From Macrostomum hystrix (taxonomy: Eukaryota > Platyhelminthes > Macrostomidae), in NCBI GenBank assembly GCA_950097015.1, contig CATNEN010000038.1, positions 18,176,001 to 18,240,000 on the forward strand: a stretch of 64,000 bases of DNA. Reading direction: 5' to 3'. The notes under the pieces were generated by a model that made no database searches, was not told the DNA's origin, and saw only the letters and a program-made list of their open reading frames with translations. Positions 46,194 through 58,500 of this stretch are shown in pieces (position 1 is the first letter of the stretch; every line of letters begins with the position of its first letter). The translations under genes and the position numbers were made by a program.

Positions 46194-49100
46194 CACTCCC
46201 CCCAGAACAGCAAGCGACCCCGTCGCTCGTCGGCAGCTGAAGTCGCCAGCGCCAGTCCACCAGACGAAGCTGTCAACAACTGGAGCCCGGCACAAGTCTA
46301 CGCTGCTGATACCAATGCAGTTGCCGAATCATCCTCTTCGCGTCGTTGCAGTTCCACGCCCGATGTTCTAGCCGATGTTGAACCCGGCAGGCGAAAGCGC
46401 GGTGGTTCAATCCGATCGCTGTTTCCCGACTTGGACAATAGGGCATTGCTGACTGCGCCCGGCAGCGCCGATCCGGCCGACGATCGGTCGCCGGCGATCG
46501 ACTCCGGAGAAGCCGCGGCCGCCGAAGTCCGAGTGGCCGTCAGGATTCGCCCGTTCTCTCAGCGAGAGCTGGAGCAGCAGCAGCAGCAGTCATCGCCTCC
46601 AACTCCTTGCGTGACCGTGTCGCCTAGCAATCCGACAACGCTAGTGGTCCAGCAGCCTAACTGTGCCAGTCACTGCCAGTCGTTCATATTCGATCACTGC
46701 CTCGACTCAACCAATCCCGGAGCTGATGGATACGCTGATCAGAATCGAGTCTACGAAACCGTGGGCCTACCACTGTTGGGAAAATGCATTAACGGCTACA
46801 ACGCCTGCCTGTTCGCCTACGGCATGACATCGTCTGGCAAGACGCACACGGTGATGGGCGGTCAAGGCTCCGAGGAGCGCGGCCTACTGCCCAGATTCCT
46901 GTGCGACCTGTTCCTGCGCAAAGAGATGCTGGAAGCTGATGGCGAACAGCTTCTGGTCAGTGTTCGCGCTAATATATAAACGCTTGAACACGTTAATGTA
47001 TAACACTTCTCTGCGTTTTTAGGGCCTTTCCAACTTACTTACCACCCATCATTCAGAATCACTTACCACCCACCCGTCATTCAGAATCACTTACCACCCA
47101 CCCGTCATTCAGAATCACTTACCACCCACCCGTCATTCAGAATCACTTACCACCCACCCGTCATTCAGAATCACTTACCACCCAACCGTCACTCAGAATC
47201 ACTTACCACCCACCCGTCATTCAGAATCACTTACCACCCACCCGTCATTCAGAATCACTTACCACCCACCCGTCATTCAGAATCACTTACCACCCACCCG
47301 TCATTCAGAATCACTTACCACCCAACCGTCATTCAGGATCACTTACCACCCACCCGTCATTCAGGATCACTTACCACCCACCCGTCATTCAGAATCACTT
47401 ACCACACAACCGTCATTCAGAATCACTTACCACCCACCCCTCATTCAGAATCACTTACCACCCACCCCTCATTCAGAATCACTTACCACCCACCCGTCAT
47501 TCAGAATCACTTACCACCCACCCCTCATTCAGGATCACTTACCACCCAACCGTCATTCAGAATCACTTACCACCCACCCGTCATTTAGGATCACTTACCA
47601 CCCAACCGTCATTCAGGATCACTTACCACCCACCCGTCATTCAGGATCACTTACCACCCACCCGTCATTCAGGATCACTTACCACCCAACCGTCATTCAG
47701 GATCACTTACCACCCAACCGTCATTCAGGATCACTTACCACCCAACCGTCATTCATGATCCATTATACATCACTCATTCATCATCAGAAGCCACTGAATA
47801 AATAAATATCAGGAATCTCTACTACCAGGTGGATATATCTTACTACGAGATCTACAACGAAAAGATTCACGACCTACTGCGCGCCAGTCACGATAAGAGT
47901 GTACAAAAGGTGCCACTAAAAGTGCGCGAACATCCCACCAAGGGTCCCTACGTTGACGGCCTGTCCGTTTATTCAAACATTCGCAATTATCAAGACATCA
48001 TGACCTGGCTGGCCCTTGGCAACAAGCAGAGAGCCACAGCCAGTACAGACGCCAATCAGACCAGCTCTAGGTCGCACACCGTGTGCACCCTAGGCCTCAA
48101 ACGATTGCGCAATATTGCCGACCAATCAGATCAGTCCTCCGGCCAGCGGGGCGTTCAATTGTGCACCTACAGCAAGGTGAATATTGTTGACTTGGCCGGC
48201 AGCGAGAGACAGAGTCTGGCTGGAACATCTGGGGAGCGTCTGCGCGAGGGCTCGAATATCAATCGCAGCCTGCTAACCTTGGGCAAAGTCATTAGCCTAC
48301 TCAGCGAGAAGTCCACAGCTACAGCTTCAAGTACTTCTGCATCTTCCTCGGCTAAGAAGCCGTCGATTCATCTGCCGTATCGCGACTCCAACCTCACTTT
48401 TATACTGCGCGACAGTCTGGGTGGGAACAGCCAGACTGTCATGATTGCCACCGTGTCACCGGCGCCACAACATCTGGATGAGACTCTGAGCACACTGCGC
48501 TACGCTACTAAGGCTAGGTCGATTGTCAATCTAGTGCGAGTTAATCAGGATGTTAATGACAAGTCTGCCGGCCTGATAAAGAGTGAGTAGTCAATATTCT
48601 GGTCGATTCTGCGTTGTCATTATGGTGGAATTCGCGTCGGGTTAGTTTGGATTGGTCAGTTCAGTAGGATTCTGTCAGTTCAGTAGGATTCTATCAGTTC
48701 AGTAGGATTCTGTCAGTTCAGTAGGATTCTGTCAGTTCAGTAGGATTCTGTCAGTTCAGTACGATTCTGTCAGTCAAGTAGGATTCTGTCAGTCAAGTAG
48801 GATTCTGTCAGTTCAGTAGGATTCTGTCAGTTCAGTAGGATGCTGTCAGTCAAGTAGGATTCTGTCAGTTCAGTAGGATTCTGTCAGTTCAGTAGGATTC
48901 TGTCAGTTCAGTAGGATTCTGTCAGTTCAGTAGGATTCTGTCAGTTCAGTAGGATTCTGTCAGTCAAATAGGATTCTGTCAGTTCAGTAGGATTCTGTCA
49001 GTTCAGTAGGATTCTATCAGTTCAGTAGGATTCTGTCAGTCAAGTAGGATTCTGTCAGTCAAGTAGGATTCTGTCAGTTCAGTAGGATTCTGTCAGTTCA

Positions 49101-52100
49101 GTAGGATTCTGTCAGTCAAATAGGATTCTGTCAGTTCAGTAGGATTATGTCAGTTCAGTAGGATTATGTCAGTTCAGTAGGATTCTGTCAGTTCAGTAGG
49201 ATTCTGTCAGTTCAGTAGGATTCTGTCAGTTCAGTAGGATTATGTCAGTTCAGTAGGATTCTGTCAGTTCAGTAGGATTCTGTCAGTTCAGTAGGATTAT
49301 GTCAGTTCAGTAGGATTATGTCAGTTCAGTAGGATTCTGTCAGTTCAGTAGGATTCTGTCAGTTCAGTAGGATTCTGTCAGTTCAGTAGGATTATGTCAG
49401 TTCAGTAGGATTCTGTCAGTTCAGTAGGATTCTGTCAGTTCAGTAGGATTCTGTCAGTCAAATAGGATTCTGTCAGTTCAGTAGGATTCTGTCAGTTCAG
49501 TAGGATTCTATCAGTTCAGTAGGATTCTGTCAGTCAAGTAGGATTCTGTCAGTCAAGTAGGATTCTGTCAGTTCAGTAGGATTCTGTCAGTTCAGTAGGA
49601 TTCTGTCAGTCAAATAGGATTCTGTCAGTTCAGTAGGATTATGTCAGTTCAGTAGGATTATGTCAGTTCAGTAGGATTCTGTCAGTTCAGTAGGATTCTG
49701 TCAGTCTATTAGGATTCTGTCAGTCTATTAGGATTCTGTCAGTCAAGTAGGATTCTGTCAGTTCAGTAGGATTCTGTCAGTTCAGTAGGATTATGTCAGT
49801 TTAGTAGGATTCTGTCAGTTCAGTAGGATTATGTCAGTCAAATAGGATTCTGTCAGTTCAGTAGGATTATGTCAGTTCAGTAGGATTCTGTCAGTTCAGT
49901 AGGATTCTGTCAGTCTATTAGGATTCTGTCAGTCTATTAGGATTCTGTCAGTCAAGTAGGATTCTGTCAGTTCAGTAGGATTCTGTCAGTTCAGTAGGAT
50001 TATGTCAGTTTAGTAGGATTCTGTCAGTTCAGTAGGATTATGTCAGTCAAATAGGATTCTGTCAGTTCAGTAGGATTATGTCAGTTCAGTAGGATTCTGT
50101 CAGTTCAGTAGGATTCTGTCAGTCTATTAGGATTCTGTCAGTCTATTAGGATTCTGTCAGTCAAGTAGGATTCTGTCAGTTCAGTAGGATTCTGTCAGTT
50201 CAGTAGGATTCTGTCAGTTCAGTAGGATTCTGTCAGTTCAGTAGGATTCTGTCAGTCAAATAGGATTCTGTCAGTTCAGTAGGATTCTGTCAGTTCAGTA
50301 GGATTCTATCAGTTCAGTAGGATTCTGTCAGTCAAGTAGGATTCTGTCAGTCAAGTAGGATTCTGTCAGTTCAGTAGGATTCTGTCAGTTCAGTAGGATT
50401 CTGTCAGTCAAATAGGATTCTGTCAGTTCAGTAGGATTATGTCAGTTCAGTAGGATTATGTCAGTTCAGTAGGATTCTGTCAGTTCAGTAGGATTCTGTC
50501 AGTTCAGTAGGATTATGTCAGTTCAGTAGGATTCTGTCAGTTCAGTAGGATTCTGTCAGTTCAGTAGGATTATGTCAGTTCAGTAGGATTATGTCAGTTC
50601 AGTAGGATTCTGTCAGTTCAGTAGGATTCTGTCAGTTCAGTAGGATTCTGTCAGTTCAGTAGGATTATGTCAGTTCAGTAGGATTCTGTCAGTTCAGTAG
50701 GATTCTGTCAGTTCAGTAGGATTCTGTCAGTCAAATAGGATTCTGTCAGTTCAGTAGGATTATGTCAGTTCAGTAGGATTCTGTCAGTTCAGTAGGATTC
50801 TGTCAGTTCAAAAGGATTCTTCAAGCTCGGTGAGATCGTATCCCACTTTGTTTCCCATTCAAATGCTTGTCGCTTACAGACCTGCAGGCTGATGTGGACC
50901 GTCTACAGGCTGAAGTGGAACGCCTGCGGCAGGAGGCGCAGCAGGCCGCTCTGCTGGCCAACCGGAGAGGGGAGCACGAATTGAACTCGGCCACGCTGAC
51001 ACTGGAGAACCGCCGCCAAGCCCTGGAGAATGCGGCACTTCGGGAGCAGCTTCAGCTGGTCAGGCAGCAGGCTCAGGAGCTGAGCGATTGGCGCCTGAAC
51101 CGTCTGGCCGCTGATGCACAATTGGCTGAGGCCAGGGAGAATTGCCCGGTATTTTTTTATTGCTTGCACTTTCTCATCCAGATCTCACCATTTCTCATCC
51201 AGATGATATACTTGTATGGTTTGTAGTTCTTATTTCTCGTTTCTAATGAAGTATATCCTAATTCAAGGATATCCTAATCAGCAGTTCAAGGATAATGCCT
51301 GTTGTCTAATAATTGAGTCTGTAGTCTGGTTGACTGTTAGAACTTTACATTGGTTTGTTGCTAGCGAGGCTAGGAGTTGGAAGAAGTTAAGGTAGTGGGA
51401 AACGGTTGACTGCTTCGCACTTTCGCATGTTGTATATATAGCATGGTGTTAGGCTGTTATTGGTAGCCTGCGTGTTTAGCAAATCAGCACATAGGAAGCG
51501 ATGTGTTGGAGAGATTAGGCTAGAACGCATTTGGTGTGAGTAGCTACATCTCACAGATCTCACCATTTCTCATCCAGATCTCACAGTTCTCATCCAGATC
51601 TCACCATTTCTCATCTAGATCTCGCCATTTCTCATCCAGTTCTCACTATTTCTCAACCAGATCTCACAGTTCTCATCTAGATCTCACTATTTCTCATTCC
51701 GATCTCACAATTTATCATCCAGATCTTACAGTTCTCATCCAGATCTTACAGTTCTCATCCAGATCTCACAGTTCTCATCCAGATCTCACAGTTCTCATCC
51801 AGATCTCACAGTTCTCATCCAGATCTCACAGTTCTCATCCAGATCTTACAGTTCTCATCCAGATCTTACAGTTCTCATCCAGATCTTACAGTTCTCATCC
51901 AGATCTTACAGTTCTCATCCAGATCTTACAGTTCTCATCCAGATCTCACAGTTCTCATCCAGATCTCACAGTTCTCATCCAGATCTCACAGTTCTCATCC
52001 AGATCTTACAGTTCTCATCCAGATCTTACAGTTCTCATCCAGATCTCACTATTTCTCATTCCGATCTCACAATTTATCATCCAGATCTCACTATCTCTCG

Positions 52101-54820
52101 TCCAGATCTCACAGTTTGTCATCCAGATATCACCATTTCTCATCCAGATCTCACAGTTCTCATCCAGATCTCACTATTTCTCATCCAGATCTCACAGTTC
52201 TCATCCAGATCTCACCATTTCTCATCCAGATATCACCACTTCTCATCTAAATTTTACCATTTCTCATCCAGCTTTCACTTTTTCCTATCCAGATCTCACA
52301 GCATCTAGACAATGCGGTACAGACTCTGGTACATGCTCTGGTATCAAAAGGCTTTGAATTTACTCCTTAAAAATCGCACGCATACTGACCCAGGCCTCAT
52401 TGGAAAGCGCAAGTCAGACCACTCCTGTTGTCTCGGCCAGTGTGTCCACCTCACCGCATTCAGCTGCTGTCTCCGCTGCCGCCGCTTCGGCCCAGGCCAT
52501 CGCTTTGTTATCAATTCCTCCGTCAACTCCACTACGGCATCGCCAACTGTCCATTGTTGATGGTGGCGGCGGAGGCGGAGGCGGCGCCAGTAGCGGCGGT
52601 CGGCGACTATCAACAGCCACGGTCGCTGCTCCAGCGTCAGCCAACGCCTCCTTCGCCTCATCGCTTGGCTCCTCCCCGATGCTGGCTCCGATCAGTCCGT
52701 CTGACGCTCTGGACGAGTCTCTGATTGGCCTGCAGACTAGCCAAATCCTATTGGAGACCTGCTTCAATTCCGTGCTGGATTGGAGCCCGGCTGATGTACT
52801 TCTGGCGCATCTGCACAGCGTTCTGGCGGCTCTGACTTCCGAGGGCGAATCGTACTCTGGCGCCAGAGCTGCCGCCGCTGTTACTGCCACCGACCCGCTG
52901 CGCTGCATCCGTTTGGCTGCCGCCGTCAAAGGACTGCTACACGCGTTTCCTCTGCTCATGTTGCTGGGTTTGTACTTTGCTATTGATTGCAGCTCAGTGG
53001 TTGTAGCTCCAGACTATCTTTGACCGGATAGGTTGGGAGTTTGTAATCTCAGAATTTGTAATTCTTGTCGGGATGTCTGGTGACAATAACCACTAAAATG
53101 GGCATCATTTTCTGCTCGTACTCGTAAAATTTTATTATTCATTGTCTGGAAAAGTTGTCTTGAATATTTTTAATGGTTGCCAGCATTTACTGGTGTGATT
53201 GTGGTTGGGTGTTCTCCCCAGTCCGTGGACTGAGCAGCCCATTACGAATTCTTAAGATGCGTCGCCCAATAGCTGCGGATGTACTATCAAAAATTATGAA
53301 TCTAACCTTTTTTTTAATTTTATTGTTTTTAGACAATAATGAAACTCAATTGACGACGTTGCAACAGCCATCAGGTGAAACAGAAGAAATAGAGGAGGAG
53401 CAAAATCAAGAGCAGTCCAAGGTGCTCAACCAAACTGGCTTCAACAACAGCGAGGTGCTTGGCGGCTTCCTATCGGCCAAGTGGGAGCCTTTTCGTGCGG
53501 CAATGGCCGCCCTAGGCGACAGATCGGTGGCCCTGCTGCATGCAGTCAGGTACGGAGCCGAGCCTCTGGTCAAGGACATTGCCACCGCTGCTGTGAGCAT
53601 CTGTTGTCGCCGCTTGACTCCGCTGATCTACTCAATCGGCAACAACAACGTGTCCACCTTTCTTAGCTGGCTAGCCACCAGGCAATGCCCGAACGACGCT
53701 GTTGGCCTAAGAATGCTGGCCTCACTAAAGCAATCAGCTGCTAGTCGTCTCAGCAAACGATGCTCAGATTTGAGACGACTTTTGCGTCTGCTGCGCAAGG
53801 AGCTCAAAGTTATTGCTGTCGGCGGCGACGGCAGCAGCCTTGGCCAGGCTGGAAAAGCTCTGAGAGACTTTGCCGCCAGCATCGACGACCTGCTGGGCGC
53901 TGCTGAGGCTGCTGCGGATCTTGATGAAGACGACTATTGCATTGACGAATACTTAATCGAGAATGGCCCTATAGCTGACGCGATTTCTGATGCCGAATCT
54001 CAAGGGGTTAGTAGCTAATCTAGTATACTATTTTTATATGATTACGAGAAAAACGTAAAACGAGACCCTTTCTAACTTATCAAAAAGCAAAATCACTCTA
54101 GAGTTTTAGTAAGATTCTTGTCTGAGTCAGTAAGATTCTTTTGGGTTTGATTAGGATGTGATTTTTGTATGATTTTTGTGGCTTGTATTGAGTTATTGTG
54201 GATTAAGTAAGATTTTTGCGGGTTAATTTGAATTATTTTTGTTTGAGCATGAGTTTTAGGTTGAGTAGAGTTCTTGTCAGTTAAGCACGATTATTGTAAG
54301 TTTAGTTTAGTTCAGGGTCAGTTGAATTTTGTGTTTTTCTAAGTTCAACATGTTCTGTCTTATGTTTATACCTAGCTAGGCTAAACTATCCAATCTCATC
54401 CCATTCCAGCTGGAGGGCACCGCAACCATGACATTCAACCGTCGGCGCCGACCAAGCCATCAAGTCCCAATTTCGCTGTTGCAATTCTCACAGAGAATCG
54501 ACTGGATCAACGCCTGTCCGAGTTTCGCTCAGCACTCGCGTTCGATTGTGTCCCACTGTCAGCAGGCTCTGCGCTACTTGGAGATTCTGCTTGGTGGCAG
54601 TCAGCTGGAGATCTTCACTCTAGGCTCCAAGTGCCAGATTCAGATGGCGCGCCTTGCTACCGATCTGGACCGGCTGCCGGCTGATTTGCTACTCCGTGCC
54701 GATAACTCAAAAGAGCAGGCCCGCCACTACCAGCAGCGTCTAGCCGCTGCGCTGGAGGCCGCCTGCAGCAGTGCAGCCGAGGTGGTCATTTCTGGCCGGC
54801 AGCGGCACCAGCGGCGTTGA
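46194..54820 (+). CDS. KIF14: KIF14-like kinesin-3 family motor
   Basis: Exons: 46194-46955, 47829-48582, 50880-51148, 52302-52340 (39 bases), 52394-52967, 53333-54006, 54410-54820. Phases agree, about 1160 residues. A basic Ser-rich N-terminus (about 110 residues) precedes the motor: VRVAVRIRPFS, P-loop GMTSSGKT (near 210; usual form GQTGSGKT), SYYEIYNEKIHDLL, VREHP.KGPYVDGLS, the KIF14-typical WLALGNKQRATA, switch I SSRSH, switch II DLAGSE, LLTLGKVISLLSE and SLGGNSQT. A short coiled coil (exon 3), a Ser/Ala/Gly-rich linker with eight Gly in a row, and a helical tail follow. I see no FHA domain, which vertebrate KIF14 has after the motor. KIF14 acts at the midbody in cytokinesis with citron kinase and PRC1. 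Exon 1 has no in-frame ATG between the stop at 46161 and the P-loop. The true start must be in an upstream exon or be supplied by a spliced leader. Confidence 0.85.
47045..47755. repeat. 28-bp minisatellite in kinesin intron 1
   Basis: About 25 copies of a 28-bp unit (core cacttaccacccacccgtca) with variants cccaaccg, cccctc and aggatcac. It takes up most of the 873-bp intron. Confidence 0.96.
48650..50815. repeat. 19-bp minisatellite in kinesin intron 2
   Basis: About 114 copies of a 19-bp unit (gtcagttcagtaggattct) with variants gtcaagt, gtcaaat, gattatg and gtctatt. The order of variants recurs: the pair of gtctatt units at about 49705 appears again about 210 bp later (49915) and once more at about 50125. 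Larger stretches near 48980 and 49460 also resemble each other. Confidence 0.97.
51543..52300. repeat. 20-bp minisatellite in kinesin intron 3
   Basis: About 37 copies of a 20-bp unit (agatctcacagttctcatcc). Two early copies lie just after the donor (51170-51205). The array runs right up to exon 4: the last copy agatctcacag provides the AG of the 3' splice site. Confidence 0.96.
53206..53285 (+). mobile_element. SINE tail fragment in kinesin intron 5
   Basis: ccccagtccgtggactgagc and gcgtcgcccaatagctgcg match the tail of the SINE at 37578-37835 in order and orientation. Confidence 0.6.
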
Positions 54821-55587
54821 GAAGCGAAAGTTAATATTAGAATTTACTATATTTAACTTGTTTAATTTACTCATTTAGGCTTTTGCCAATTCGCTGCTTC
54901 TTAAATAATATTTCTTTATGAAGTTAAGGGTTAATTTAGCTAGTCAGGCATACTAATTTGTGCATTTGCGATTTCGCTGTTTCTTAAAAAACATTTTTCA
55001 GAAATTTTAGGCGGGTAAATTTAGCTAGTCGAACATACTAATTTGTGCATTTTTATTCCGCTGTTTTCACGGTGCTGTTCAATGATCAGTTATTATAAAG
55101 TTAATTACTATTGATTGAGTGCATTTTCTCGCAGCATAAAATGTTACAAATATTTTGTTGTTTACAAAAGCAACAAAATTTAGCTAAATAGTTTCAACAG
55201 TAGACATTTACGGCTTTATTACATTCTATGCAGTGTCTTGCATGCATTTCTGCGGTGGCCACGTTAATGAACAGTCATTTTTATTATAAATATTTTTGTA
55301 ATTTTTCTTTTTCCTGTCTAGTAAATATTTGTTAGCTGTTATATTTTTATTTCCATTTTTTAATAATAATTAAAATATACGAAAAAGCAAAACAAGTAAG
55401 CTTCGAATCATAGCTTGCAAATAAAATTAAAAAAACAATTAGCAATTAGTTTAACTACTGATAAAATAAGAACTTCGAGACCTAAATTGGAATTTCGAAA
55501 AAAATCGGTTAAAATATAATTTAAAATGTAGATTAGTCAATGCCAACTAAAAGCAGCAATAATAAAGTCCAACTCGAAGGCCGCAGT
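54821..55587. other. Spacer between convergent kinesin and glucosidase genes
   Basis: AT-rich sequence containing both 3' flanks. An imperfect direct duplication (gctagtcaggcatactaatttg and gctagtcgaacatactaatt) lies at about 54938 and 55023. TTTATT at about 55213 could be the complement of a poly(A) signal for the minus-strand gene. No coding sequence. Confidence 0.5.
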
Positions 55588-58500
55588 TCACAGAGCTAGC
55601 AGCTTCTGGTGCAGCATCTGGGCGAACTTGACCACCAGCGCCGTCCAACCAGTCTGATGGCTGGCGCCGCAGCCGCGCCCCGTGTCGCCGTGGAAGTACT
55701 CGTAGAACAGGGCGTATTCTGAGCCAGTCCAGAGCTTGCTATCGGAAAACTCTTTAGTTGTGCCATGAAGCGGGCGGGCTGACTTTGCACTGTCTCCAGC
55801 AACAGCAGCATCGGGTGTCAGAAATATGGCCAGCACTCGCTGGCAGACCTGTCGAGCGAAACGACGCAGCTGAGGCGCCGGCCGACCTCCCGAATGCATC
55901 CTCATTGCCGCCTGCGCAAGCAGGTAGTTCATGCACAGCCAAACTGGTCCGCGCCAGTTGCTGTTGCCGCCGTACATGCCGGTGCGCGATTCGCCAGGCT
56001 CGTAGTTCAGGGTGCAGCTGCCCGCCTCGGCGGACGAGTTTGGCAGCAGACTGACCGGGTGCTCCTTGTGCCAGCTGGACACCATGCGAACTCCGTAGGG
56101 ACCTGGCATCACGGTGAATATTGGGGTCATTTCAGGGTCGTGGTGGTCAGCTGTGTCATTTTCGGATCAAGGTTAATGAGTGGGGTCAATTTAGGATCAG
56201 TGTGGTCACTCGGGTCATTTCAGTTGGTCATTTGGGTCATTTCAGTTGGTCATTTGGGTCATTTTAGGTGGTCAGTTGAGTCATTTTTGGATCATGGTAG
56301 TCAGTTGGGTCATTTTTGGATCATGGTAGTCAGTTGGGTCATTTTTGGATCATGGTAGTCAGTTGGGTCATTTTTTTATCATGGTAGTCAGTTGGGTCAT
56401 CGCATCGCACGCACCCAGAAATCCTTCGCCGCAGTCCTCGGCCCCAGACGGAAACAGTCTGTCAAACACTCTCTTCCACTCTGCTCCGTTCAGCAGCGAC
56501 ACCAGGCAGCGGTCGCCGGCTGACGGTCGGTCCAGCCGCAGGCCGCTCTTGTCTATGGCCGAGAGCCCGCCAGCCTTGCCGACTAGCAGGTGCCAGTCGA
56601 AGTCCATCACGGCGGTGAGCGGCATCAGTCCCACCATGGATAGGATGCGAATGTAGCTGCGCTTCCATTTGCCATCGGCGTCAAGTTGTTCAATAATGTC
56701 GTAACAGAATCCGCCGCCGTCTGGCGACTGACCTTTGCCACTGTCGGCGGCGTCGAAGTGTCGAAAGCCGCGCTGTAGCCGGGCCAGCCAGTCAAGCCAG
56801 TAGGCGATCTCAGACTCGGCCTGGCCAGTTACTAGGGCCAGTCGCAGGCTGTGCAGGCCCGCCGAGAACACCCAGGCGTAAGCGTCGGCCTGGTAGATCC
56901 GGCAGCCGTCGGGCACCTGAGATCTGTCCAAGGCGCAGATGTTGTCCATGCCGAGGAAGCCGCTTTTAAAGTACACAGCGTCAGCGTCTTCAGCGAAGCA
57001 CTGCGGCTGAACCCGGCGATGCTCCAGCCACCAGGCAAAGTTGCGCTTCAATCTGGGATAAACCCGATTGGCGAAATCCAGATCCCCAGTGGCTTGGTAA
57101 ACTTCGTGAGCAGACCAGGCCAAAACTGGTGGATTCTCGTCGCTGTAGTTGAACTCGCAGCCTGGCACCTGCGGTTGTGTTGGTGTCTGAGTTCTAAGAG
57201 TACTTTGTGCTTGGACTGTGCTTAGCGTGTGCTCACCTGTCCCTCAGGTGACATGTAGCGATCGCTGAGCATGAGCTCAAGCTGGGACTTGGCAAACTCC
57301 GGGTCGATGTCAACCAGCACGGCTGCCTGAAAGCCGGTGTCCCAGGAGGCGTACCAGGGGAATTCCCACTTGTCCGGCATGCTGAGAATGTCCGCGTTGT
57401 CCAGGTGCTCCCAGCCGGTAGGATTCCATCTGGATTGCCGTGTGGATTTCTGATATATTGTCGCTGAAAGCCGAAAACAAAAAATCCCTTTTTGGGATTT
57501 TTCATGTTGATGAATCTCATTAGGATCGCAACATTTGGATTTCTAAAGTATCTTTATTCGTGATTAAAAATAATCCCGACTTTGGAATTTATAAAGAATC
57601 CCTACTTTGGGATTTCAAAAAAATCCCTACTTTGGGATTTCTAAAGAATCTTTACTTTGGGACTTCTAAAGAATCCTCACTTTTAGGATTTCTAAAGAAT
57701 CCCTACTTTTGGGATTTCTAAAGAATCCCTACTTTGGGATTTCTAAAGAATCTCTACTTTGGGATTTCTAAAGAATCCCTACTTTGGGATTTCAAAAAAA
57801 TCCCTACTTTGGGATTTCTAAAGAATCTTTACTTTGGGACTTCTAAAGAATCCTCACTTTTAGGATTTCTAAAGAATCCCTACTTTGGGATTTCTAAAGA
57901 ATCTCTACTTTGGGATTTCTAAAGAATCCCTACTTTGGGATTTCTAAAGAATTTTTACTTTGGGACTTCTAAAGAATCTCTACTTTGGGATTTCTAAAGA
58001 ATCTTTACTTTGGGATTTCTAAAGAATCCTCACTTTTAGGATTTCTAAAGAATCCCTACTTTTGGGATTTCTAAAGAATCCCTACTTCTGGGATTTCTAA
58101 AGAATCCTCACTTTGGGATTTATAAAGAATCCCTTCCCTACGTTGGGATTTCTACAGAATCCCCACTTTTCGAATTTCTTGAAGATCCTATGAAATTTCT
58201 AATGATTATGGGTAAATTTCAGATTTCATATATTAAGAAGTTTAGGATAATTCTCGTGTGATTATTCCCAGACAAACAGTTACGGTACCTGAACGCGTTC
58301 TTGATTCCTGCAGTTTCTCGACAGCGCAGGTACTTGGCTGGCTGGTACTCATAGTACTGCTTGCTCCACAGAAGGCCAGAGTAAGCCAGTCTGCAGATGT
58401 CGGCCAGTTCATTGTGCCCGGTTGGCAGCCAATCCAATACTTCCGAGTAGAATGCTTCGGCTTTGGCTCTTTGCCTAGCAACAATGGCCGAGGCGGCGGC

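Noticed and set aside
52414-52959. A minus-strand frame of 181 codons
   Set aside because: It is the shadow of kinesin exon 5, whose plus-strand frame is phase-consistent with its neighbours.
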